A DNA stretch of 64,000 bases from an uncultured Collinsella sp. (GTDB taxonomy: Bacteria > Actinomycetota > Coriobacteriia > Coriobacteriales > Coriobacteriaceae). The stretch spans positions 1 to 64,000 of the forward strand of contig CAJJZP010000002.1 of NCBI GenBank assembly GCA_905197665.1, read 5' to 3'. The position numbers and the translations under genes were made by a program. This document shows, one piece after another, positions 57,622-64,000 of the stretch (position 1 is the stretch's first letter; each line of letters begins with the position of its first letter). The notes beneath the pieces were generated by a model, which worked only from the letters and a program-made list of their open reading frames with translations, was not told the DNA's origin and ran no database searches.

Positions 57622-58926
57622 ATGGAGAAAACCGCAGAGCAGCTGCGCCGCGAGCACATTGCCCTAGAGGGCGATACTCATGGCAAGAACAAATGGGCGA
57701 TTCTGTTTACCGTGCTCATCATGACGTTTATGTCGTGTCTGGATTCGACCGTCGTGACCGTGGCACTGCCCGTGATGCAAAAGGAGCTGGGCGTGGGCCT
57801 CGACCGCATTCAGCTGGTGAGCTCGGTGTATCTGCTTGCGACGTGCGTGGCCATGTTGCCGTTTGGTCGTTTGGGCGACGTGCGCGGCAAGGTGGGCGTG
57901 TTCCAGCTGGGCGTCATTGTCTTTACGCTCGGCTCGTTGCTGTGCGGCCTTTCGGGTTCTCTCGAAGTTCTTATTCTGGCACGCATTGTGCAGGGCGTCG
58001 GTTGCGCGGCGGCCATGGCCAACAACATGGGCATCATCACCGAGTCGTTTCCGGCGCGCGAGCGCGGTCGTGCCATGGGTATTCTCGCGACCTTCGTGGC
58101 CCTCGGCATGATGTGTGGCCCCGTGCTCGGCGGCATGCTGGTGGCAAGCTTTCCCTGGGAGAGCATCTTCCTCATCAACCTGCCCATTGGCGTCATCTCG
58201 TTTATTGTGGGGCTCTATACGCTACCGCATGTTAAGCCGGAAGCCGGCGAGCGCCCCATGTCCCTGTTTGAGGCTGCTCGTCGCTGCTTTGCAAATTCGG
58301 CCTTTACCATCAACCTTGCCTGCATGCTCATCGTGTTCGTTGGTATTGGCGCATCCGAGTTTATCCTGCCGTTCTATTTTCAGGACGCCCACGGCTTTGG
58401 TTCTGACATTTCCGGATTGCTTTTTTTGGCGCTGCCGATGGTGAATGCCTTTATCGGCCCGCTTTCGGGTACGGTTTCGGACCGTGTCGGCTGCGAGGGC
58501 CCCACGGCGGTCGGCCTGGGCGTGTATGTATGCGGTCTCTTTGTGGTAAGCACGCTCGACGAGCACTCTTCCATCCCTGTGATCGTGTGCTGCGTCGCGT
58601 TTATGTCGTGTGGTACGTCGATTTTCCAGAGTCCCAATAACTCGCTGTATATGGGCTCGGCTCCGCGCGAAGCGCTCGGCTTTGCGGGCAGCCTGGGCAG
58701 CCTGGCGCGCTATGCGGGTATGGCAGTGGGCATTACGGCGGCGTCGCATATCCTGTATGGGCAGATGAGCGTGGCGATGGGCGAGGCCGTGACCAGTTTT
58801 GTCGCAGGTCGTCCGGATGTGTTCCTGTTTGGCTTCCGTTCGGTGTTCTATGTGTTGATGGCTGTGGCGGCAGTGGGCTTTGCGCTCGCCATGGTGCGTT
58901 TGGTGAAGATGCGCGCCCGTCATTAG
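57622..58926 (+). CDS. MFS transporter, DHA2 (EmrB/QacA) type
   Basis: This 434-residue major facilitator protein is a probable drug or metabolite exporter driven by the proton gradient. ATG 57622 has AAAGG six bases upstream. Family features: motif D1/core LDSTVVTVALPVMQ in TM1, motif A GRLGDVRGKVG after TM2, motif B-like ARIVQGVGCAAAMANN, and motif C GMMCGPVLGGMLV at TM5. About 12-14 helices are seen. It lies between metY and xpt with no clear functional link to either. Confidence 0.88.
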   Translation: MEKTAEQLRREHIALEGDTHGKNKWAILFTVLIMTFMSCLDSTVVTVALPVMQKELGVGLDRIQLVSSVYLLATCVAMLPFGRLGDVRGKVGVFQLGVIVFTLGSLLCGLSGSLEVLILARIVQGVGCAAAMANNMGIITESFPARERGRAMGILATFVALGMMCGPVLGGMLVASFPWESIFLINLPIGVISFIVGLYTLPHVKPEAGERPMSLFEAARRCFANSAFTINLACMLIVFVGIGASEFILPFYFQDAHGFGSDISGLLFLALPMVNAFIGPLSGTVSDRVGCEGPTAVGLGVYVCGLFVVSTLDEHSSIPVIVCCVAFMSCGTSIFQSPNNSLYMGSAPREALGFAGSLGSLARYAGMAVGITAASHILYGQMSVAMGEAVTSFVAGRPDVFLFGFRSVFYVLMAVAAVGFALAMVRLVKMRARH

Positions 58927-59085
58927 CGTGTTGGGAGGCTGTCTGCCACGAACGGGCCTATCTACTGGTCTTGCGGCTTTATGGTGCGATGCGGCTTGTG
59001 GGACGGGCGGGGGTCGGTCCGTGGTAGACTATCGAACAACGTTTATTAATCGCGCGGTATCGTTGCCGCGAGAAGGGGTTGCGCC

Positions 59086-59664
59086 ATGCAGGAGCTTGAG
59101 GATCGTATTCGCCATGACGGCATCGTAAAGGCCGGTAACGTCCTTAAGGTTGATGCCTTCCTCAACCACCAATGCGACGTTGAGCTGTTCGACCACATGG
59201 GCGCCGAGTGGGCCCGTCTGTTCGAGGGTGTCGAGATCAACAAGATCCTGACGATTGAGGCTTCGGGCATTGGCATGGCATGCATCGCGGCTCAGCATTT
59301 TGGCGGCGTGCCGGTGGTCTTTGCCAAGAAGGCACAGTCCATCAACCTCGACGGCGAGCAGTATGCCACGACCATCTATTCCTTTACCAAGCAAAAGGAG
59401 TACCCGGTCATCGTTGGCAAGCGTTTCCTGTCCGAGGGCGACAAGGTCCTGATCATCGACGACTTCTTGGCCAACGGCTGCGCGCTCGAGGGTCTTATCA
59501 AGATCTGCGAGGCTGCGGGTGCCGAGGTGTCCGGCATCGGCATTGCCGTGGAGAAGGGCTTCCAGGGCGGCGGCGATAAGCTCCGCGAGCGCGGCTTCCG
59601 CGTCGAGAGCCTGGCTCGTATCGCCGATATGGACTGCGAGACCGGCGAGATCACCTTCGCCTAA
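59086..59664 (+). CDS. xpt: Xanthine phosphoribosyltransferase
   Basis: Xpt salvages xanthine (and hypoxanthine or guanine) using PRPP. The 192-residue protein has the purine-binding KILTIEASGIGMA, FAKKAQSINLDGEQ and the PRPP loop VLIIDDFLANGCALEGL, matching Bacillus Xpt in length and layout. The ATG follows AGAAGGGG. No purine riboswitch is apparent upstream, only a short hairpin CGCGG-TATCGTTG-CCGCG before the ribosome site. A perfect 14-bp terminator follows. Confidence 0.93.
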   Translation: MQELEDRIRHDGIVKAGNVLKVDAFLNHQCDVELFDHMGAEWARLFEGVEINKILTIEASGIGMACIAAQHFGGVPVVFAKKAQSINLDGEQYATTIYSFTKQKEYPVIVGKRFLSEGDKVLIIDDFLANGCALEGLIKICEAAGAEVSGIGIAVEKGFQGGGDKLRERGFRVESLARIADMDCETGEITFA

Positions 59665-59690
59665 GTGCGAACACAAGCGGTTGGTATGCG

Positions 59691-59726
59691 ATGTGACAAA
59701 GGGACTTTCCCTTTGTCACATTTTTT
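59691..59726 (+). terminator. 14-bp stem terminator after xpt
   Basis: ATGTGACAAAGGGA (59691-59704) pairs perfectly with TCCCTTTGTCACAT (59708-59721) around CTT, followed by TTTTTT. The stem contains the AAAGGGAC string also seen in the repeat families. Confidence 0.93.
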
Positions 59727-59743
59727 GTATGGGGGGTGTTGAT

Positions 59744-60124
59744 ATGGATGAGAACAAGATGGGATGGCGCGAGTATACGCGCTATGCCGAGATGTCGGTC
59801 GAGGAGTTGGCACGCGACTGCGAGGTTCAGGTGTTTCGTGCGACGGGCCCGGGTGGCCAGGGTGTGAACACGACAGACTCTGCGGTGCGCATGAAACATG
59901 GGCCCACGGGAATTGTCGTGGCGGCGCGCGAGAGCCGTAGTCAGTTTCAGAATCGTGCGAGCTGTCTGCGCAAGCTGAGGGCAGAGCTTGAGCGTCGTGG
60001 CCGTCCGCCGCGCCGTCGCGTCAAGACCAAAGTGCCACAGCGATCGCGCCAGCGCAGGCTCAATGACAAGCACTTCAACGCCATTAAAAAGGCCAACCGT
60101 CGCAAGCCGGGGAGCGACGAATAG
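59744..60124 (+). CDS. ArfB-like GGQ peptidyl-tRNA hydrolase (release factor-like)
   Basis: This 126-residue protein is a small class-I release-factor-like domain. It has the catalytic GPGGQGVNTTDSAVRMKH loop with the essential GGQ and lacks codon-recognition domains. The C-terminus is strongly basic (PPRRRVKTKVPQRSRQRRLND, then KKANRRK), as in ArfB/YaeJ, where such a tail fills the empty mRNA channel of stalled ribosomes. Glycine follows GGQ where most ArfB and RF proteins have histidine. Probable role: ribosome rescue. ATG 59744 follows GGGGGGTG. Confidence 0.8.
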   Translation: MDENKMGWREYTRYAEMSVEELARDCEVQVFRATGPGGQGVNTTDSAVRMKHGPTGIVVAARESRSQFQNRASCLRKLRAELERRGRPPRRRVKTKVPQRSRQRRLNDKHFNAIKKANRRKPGSDE

Positions 60125-60132
60125 CTTCCTTA

Positions 60133-60203
60133 TAAGTTGCGGTGAAATAGGGACTGTTTTGCGGCTTTAGCTGCATAAACAGTCCCTATTTCACCGCAAC
60201 TTA
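60133..60203. repeat. Perfect 27-bp hairpin, family C/D
   Basis: Arms 60133-60159 and 60177-60203 are perfectly complementary over 27 bp (TAAGTTGCGGTGAAATAGGG core), with a further TGCgGC-TTTA-GCtGCA hairpin in the loop. It sits between two convergent genes (ArfB-like and dgk) and can act as a bidirectional terminator. The arm shares AGTTGCGGTG and nearby bases with the element at 34036-34102. Confidence 0.85.
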
Positions 60204-60210
60204 GGGATGG

Positions 60211-61173
60211 CTAGTGGGTGGGGTGCCAGACGAGGAGGGCGCCGGCGAGGATGTCGACCTCGATGCGCGAGGCGACGATGGGCTCGCCGTCGGCCTGGAT
60301 GGGGTAGTCGGGCTTCTCAAAGGTAAGCTCGACATGGCGACAGCGGCGCATGCGAACCGGTGGCAGCTTGGTGTGGTGGCCGTCCTTGGCCGAAAGGAAC
60401 ATGGGTAGGGCAACCGCGCGAGGGACGGGGCCGCAGGCGTAGCAGACGTCGAGTATGCCGTCGCAGGGGTCGGCATCGGGGCAGATGCGATAGCCCGAGC
60501 CATACGTGGGGCCCAGCTGAATCGCCATGATAATCGCCCTCACGCGCTCGGCGGGCGTGCCGTCAAAGCTGGCTGTCATGGGGTAGTTGCGATAGCGCAG
60601 ACCAAACTGCTCAAGTCCCGAGAGGGTGTAGAGAGGAGCGCCCGTCAAGCCGGTCTTTTTGCGCAGTTCGGTGGTGCCAAGGCCGATGGCAGCGTCGATG
60701 CCGACCGAGAGCGTCTGGTCGTAGTACTCAACGGTAGCCTCGCCGCTGCCGCTCGCAGGGCTCCACGAGCGAATCCGCCCGATGTCCTGACGCTGCAGCT
60801 CGCAGGTGAGCAGCGCGCCAAAATCCTTGCCGGAGAAATCTTCGATACCGAGCGTTTGGGCAAAATCGTTGCCGGAGCCCACGGGCAGGACGGCAAGAGC
60901 GGGGCGGGCGTCCTCCTTTTGCGTCATAAGCCCGTTGACGACCTCGTGGATCACGCCGTCGCCGCCGAGTGCGATAACGGTGCGATAGCCCTGAGCCTGT
61001 GCGGCAAGCTCCTTGGCGTGTCCCATGTGCTCGGTTAGCACCAGGTCAAACTGGGATGCGCGCGCGGTCATATCCAAAAAGCGCTGCAGGCGCTCGGCAA
61101 CTTCGCGCGCCGCACCCGACTGGGCGGCTGGGTTGGCGATGATGAGCGTGCGACCAAAATCAGTTGCGTGCAT
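60211..61173 (-). CDS. Diacylglycerol/lipid kinase family protein
   Basis: This 320-residue protein is a DAGK-catalytic-domain lipid kinase (YegS/DgkB-like) that phosphorylates diacylglycerol or a related lipid. Motifs: N-terminal LIIANPAAQSGAA, the nucleotide loop ALGGDGVIHEVVNGL, LPVGSGNDFA and the C-terminal QADGEPI with its conserved Asp-Gly-Glu. The start at 61173 has GGGAG upstream; the frame opens at 61245. The clc gene precedes it by 87 bases on the same strand, so they may be cotranscribed. Confidence 0.88.
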   Translation of the reverse strand: MHATDFGRTLIIANPAAQSGAAREVAERLQRFLDMTARASQFDLVLTEHMGHAKELAAQAQGYRTVIALGGDGVIHEVVNGLMTQKEDARPALAVLPVGSGNDFAQTLGIEDFSGKDFGALLTCELQRQDIGRIRSWSPASGSGEATVEYYDQTLSVGIDAAIGLGTTELRKKTGLTGAPLYTLSGLEQFGLRYRNYPMTASFDGTPAERVRAIIMAIQLGPTYGSGYRICPDADPCDGILDVCYACGPVPRAVALPMFLSAKDGHHTKLPPVRMRRCRHVELTFEKPDYPIQADGEPIVASRIEVDILAGALLVWHPTH

Positions 61174-61260
61174 GGGGCGACTCCCGGCGTATGACGTGAC
61201 GGTGCGGTCGCGCTCAGGTCTAATTGCCCCCGATTGTGGCTGCACGGCGAATATTAACGT

Positions 61261-62682
61261 CTACTCTATCAGGTCGTTGTGGCGCTCGATAGCATCCGCT
61301 ACCGTGCCGCCCTCATCCACAATAAGTGAACGGCGTTTAGGCGAGACAATGCGCTGGGCGGGGTACACGCCGCGGTGTCCGCCGGTTAGGTAGCTGATAA
61401 AGGCCACGATGACAAAGAACCCGGCGGCCGTGCCGTGGAACAGGTCGATGGCCATCATGCAGGTGGTGATGGGCACGTTGAGGCCGGCGCAGAACACGCC
61501 GAGCATGCCGAGAGCCGCCAGAAAACTGGGGTCGAGCCCGGTAAGGCAGCCGATCCAGCCACCGAGTGCCGCACCGATGCCAAACAGGGGCGTGACCTCG
61601 CCGCCTTGGAAGCCGGCGCCTAGGGTGAGCGCCGTTACGACGAGCTTGATGGCTGCGTCCGCCAGGGTGGTGTTGCCTGCAAATCCGGCGCCGGAAAGCC
61701 ATATGGAAAGGCCGGCGTAGTCCCAGGCGTCGAGGAGGGCATAGGCGGCCAAAACCACGAGTGCGCCTATAAGTGCGCGAACGAGGTAATTGGTGATAAA
61801 GCGACCGTACAGGCTCTTGACGGTTCGAACCGACCAGGCAAAGAGGCGTGCCGTCAGGCCGAAGATAATTGCGCTGATAACAACGATAACGACCGTTTTG
61901 GGCGTCATGGCGGGAACGCTGACGATAACATTCGCTTCGTACTCGGTTCCCAAGGCAAGCGACGTAAAGTAGCCGGTAAACGAGGCGACCAGGCAGTAGA
62001 TGCCCGCGGTGTAGTCGATCTTGCCGATAAAGCACATCTCCATGCCAAAGAACGCGCCGGCAAGGGGCGAACCGAACACGGCGCCAAAGGCAGACGAGAT
62101 ACCGGCGAGCATGAGGTCGTGGTGGTCGTGTTTTTTGAGATGGGCAAGGCTCGAGACATTGCTGGCGATGGTACCGCCGATCTGCACCGCGGCGCCCTCG
62201 CGGCCGGCCGAGCCGCCCGTCAGATGCGTGAGCGTGGAGCACACAAACGTGAGGATGGCCATGCGCGCATGGATGAGTCGTGTGCCCAGGGCGGAGTCGA
62301 TGACCAAATTGTTGCCGCGTTTGGCGGCGAGACCGTGGTTCTTGTAGACCCACGCGGTGGCCACGCCCACGACGGGGAGCAGGGCGTAGATCCACGCATG
62401 GCTCTCGCGATAATCGGTCGCAATATCCAGCGAGGCCAAAAACGCCCAAGCGGCAACGCCCATGGCGAGCGAAACGACAACGACGAGCGCGAGCAGTTTG
62501 GCGCTCGCGAGCATGTTGTGGGCATTGCGGCGCGTGTCGGCGGCCAAGAGCTGTTCGGAGCGGGTGAGCTGGTTGCGACCGCTGATGATCAAGTCGGTCG
62601 GAGAGAAGGACCTGCCGTCTGTGTCCTGACGGGTGTCATCAGACGGGTCGAGTGTATTTTCACGTTTATCGATAAAAGCCAT
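61261..62682 (-). CDS. CLC family antiporter, probable fluoride/proton type (CLC-F)
   Basis: This 473-residue membrane protein is a CLC channel/transporter with about 18 helical segments. The filter motifs are not those of chloride CLCs: RGNNLVIDS stands where GSGIP would be, and GGSAGREGAAVQIGG replaces GREGP, which together are the features of the CLC-F group that exports fluoride in exchange for protons. GGEVTPLFGIGAALGG supplies the third anion-binding loop. The start at 62682 follows AGAGGAC. No fluoride riboswitch is visible in the short leader. Confidence 0.8.
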   Translation of the reverse strand: MAFIDKRENTLDPSDDTRQDTDGRSFSPTDLIISGRNQLTRSEQLLAADTRRNAHNMLASAKLLALVVVVSLAMGVAAWAFLASLDIATDYRESHAWIYALLPVVGVATAWVYKNHGLAAKRGNNLVIDSALGTRLIHARMAILTFVCSTLTHLTGGSAGREGAAVQIGGTIASNVSSLAHLKKHDHHDLMLAGISSAFGAVFGSPLAGAFFGMEMCFIGKIDYTAGIYCLVASFTGYFTSLALGTEYEANVIVSVPAMTPKTVVIVVISAIIFGLTARLFAWSVRTVKSLYGRFITNYLVRALIGALVVLAAYALLDAWDYAGLSIWLSGAGFAGNTTLADAAIKLVVTALTLGAGFQGGEVTPLFGIGAALGGWIGCLTGLDPSFLAALGMLGVFCAGLNVPITTCMMAIDLFHGTAAGFFVIVAFISYLTGGHRGVYPAQRIVSPKRRSLIVDEGGTVADAIERHNDLIE

Positions 62683-62711
62683 AACGTCCTCTTTATTGTT
62701 GCGATGCATGC

Positions 62712-62734
62712 ATTATAAGACGGCACCCCGTGCC
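62712..62734 (-). promoter_or_regulatory. clc promoter -10 with overlapping dyad
   Basis: TATAAT on the minus strand (62712-62717) would start transcription about 20 bases before the clc ATG. Immediately upstream is GGCAC-CCC-GTGCC (62722-62734), a 13-base dyad in the -35/-10 spacer that could be an operator. No good -35 is seen. Confidence 0.45.
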
Positions 62735-62896
62735 TTAAGGCAATTGACAGGTTTCGGTTCTGTTACGAAAGGCGCGTGGCCGACAGGTGTATTTGCCGTT
62801 GCGGGCCATGTCTTGAGCGGGCAGCGGGGGATTATACTGAACCAAACATAAAGAATCGGCGCCACTGTTGCGCGCCGTGGCATGTAAGAGGTGTAT

Positions 62897-64000
62897 ATGG
62901 CTAAGACGCTCATCCCGCTGGAGGACGCGCAGGCAATCGTTCTTTCGCAGGTGCGCAGGACCGAGCTCGTCGAGATCCCGATTTGGCAGGCGGCCGGTCT
63001 TCCCCTGGCTGAGGATGCCACGGCCGATATCGATATCTCGCCGTTTGCCAACAGTGCCATGGATGGATATGCCGTGCGTGCCGACGACCTCGCCAAAGCG
63101 TCCTCCGATACGCCCGTGACGCTTTCCGTCGTGGGGCACGAGGCGGCGGGCCATGTGTTTGAGGGCGCGATTGGCGCGGGCGAGACCGTCCGCATCATGA
63201 CGGGTGCACCGGTGCCCGAAGGTGCGGATGCCGTTGTGAAATACGAGATCGTCGAGGTGCTCGACGGCGACGGCAACGAGGGCTCACACGTGAGCTTCTC
63301 GGCACCGGCTAAGGTGGGGGAGAACGTTCGAGCTGCAGGCGAGGAGGCCCATGCCGGCGATGTTGTGATGCACGCTGGCGAGGTTGTGGCCCCGGCCGGC
63401 GCCGGTTTGCTGGCGAGCGCCGGTTACGCGAACGTTAGAGTGCACGCCGCCCCGCGTGTGGGCGTTATCTCGCTGGGCACGGAGCTGGTCGCGCCCGGCC
63501 AACTGCCGGCGCGTGGGCAGATTCGCGATTCCAATTCCTCGGCGTTAATGGCCGAGGTGCTCGATGCTGGGGCCGACCCGGTGTTCTACGGCATTGCGCC
63601 CGACGACGAGCGGGCGATTGCCGAGCTGGTGCACCGCGCCGCGCAAGAGTGCGATTTTGTCATTACGAGCGGTGGCGCCTCGGCTGGCGACTACGACTAC
63701 GTGACGGCGCTGGTTCGGCGCGAGGGCGAGGTGCTGTTTGACCGCATCTCGATGCGTCCGGGCAAGGCCATCACGTTTGGCTTGCTCGGGGGTAAGCCCT
63801 ACCTGGGGCTTTCAGGCAATCCGGCCGCGGCGTATGTGGGCTTTGAGATGCTCGCCCGCCCGGCGATTCGCAAGATGCGCGGCTTTGCCGAGGGTGCACG
63901 TCCCGTGCAGCAGGCGATGCTCACGCACGGCGTGAAAAAGCGACAGCATCGCCGCTTCTTCGATCGCGCCACGGTTTTGCGCGACCCCGAGACCGGTGAG
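62897..64000 (+). CDS. moeA: Molybdopterin molybdenumtransferase MoeA (truncated by window end)
   Basis: MoeA inserts molybdate into adenylylated molybdopterin. The visible 368 codons begin at ATG 62897 (AAGAGGTG upstream) with the MoeA N-terminal domain, including the FANSAMDGYAVRADD and RIMTGAPVPEGADAVVKYE blocks. The MPT-binding domain has RVGVISLGTEL, ITSGGASAGDYDYV, RPGKAITFG and LSGNPAAAYVGFEM. The sequence leaves the window in the C-terminal domain. It is divergent from clc. A TATACT -10-like hexamer lies at 62833-62838. Confidence 0.93.
   Translation, partial: MAKTLIPLEDAQAIVLSQVRRTELVEIPIWQAAGLPLAEDATADIDISPFANSAMDGYAVRADDLAKASSDTPVTLSVVGHEAAGHVFEGAIGAGETVRIMTGAPVPEGADAVVKYEIVEVLDGDGNEGSHVSFSAPAKVGENVRAAGEEAHAGDVVMHAGEVVAPAGAGLLASAGYANVRVHAAPRVGVISLGTELVAPGQLPARGQIRDSNSSALMAEVLDAGADPVFYGIAPDDERAIAELVHRAAQECDFVITSGGASAGDYDYVTALVRREGEVLFDRISMRPGKAITFGLLGGKPYLGLSGNPAAAYVGFEMLARPAIRKMRGFAEGARPVQQAMLTHGVKKRQHRRFFDRATVLRDPETGE

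Noticed and set aside
58927..59085. Purine riboswitch before xpt
   Set aside because: xpt often has one, but the leader lacks the conserved purine aptamer loops and is too short after the likely start point.

Overview
The window is a GC-rich, gene-dense bacterial chromosome segment with no phage, insertion sequence, rRNA or tRNA. The gene order, GC content and protein flavour point to an anaerobic Coriobacteriia actinobacterium, most likely Collinsella or a close relative. This is an inference: no rRNA is present to settle it. The evidence is an actinobacterial-type division cluster with sepF and divIVA but no ftsA, anaerobe-type thiC and L-cysteine desulfidase genes, and a glucoside-type PTS.

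Region 1 (1-15.7 kb) is the division and cell wall cluster on the + strand: mraZ-rsmH-ftsL-ftsI-murF-mraY-murD-ftsW-murG-murC-murB-ftsQ-ftsZ. murE and ftsA are absent. The mraZ promoter carries a striking pair of near-identical dyads. Region 2 (15.7-23.8 kb) continues the usual ftsZ-downstream genes pgeF, yggS, sepF, yggT and divIVA, but a complete pstSCAB-phoU phosphate uptake operon sits between pgeF and yggS. yggT appears to start at an ATC codon.

Region 3 (23.9-38.4 kb) is a mosaic of housekeeping and accessory genes: a nitroreductase, a second phosphate system (pit plus its DUF47 partner), a BI-1 family membrane protein, a macrodomain/PARG-like protein whose catalytic motif looks degenerate, an SGNH hydrolase, thiD, thiC with a clear TPP riboswitch, yaaA, an M18 aminopeptidase and polA. 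Region 4 (38.7-44.8 kb) holds a Cof-type phosphatase, argG, argH, ndk and rpiB. The long argG leader contains a 24-codon ORF with a good Shine-Dalgarno and six arginine codons, three of them immediately before the stop, followed by nested hairpins. This is a candidate arginine-sensing attenuator and the most exciting feature of the window.

Region 5 (45-54 kb) has a divergent TetR regulator/HXXEE membrane protein pair, the latter split by a -1 frameshift exactly at a canonical slippery heptamer; a cysteine desulfidase; a sugar isomerase-PTS IIBC-DeoR catabolic locus; a HAD phosphatase; and ribosomal protein S1. Region 6 (54.2-64 kb) carries rnpB (RNase P RNA), an IMPACT-family gene, a C_GCAxxG_C_C protein, metY, an MFS exporter, xpt, an ArfB-like GGQ protein, a lipid kinase, a CLC antiporter of probable fluoride type, and a moeA gene cut off by the window end.

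Across regions 3 to 6 the intergenic gaps carry several families of long, often perfect hairpins (arms of 9 to 33 bp). Each family has at least two related copies inside this window.
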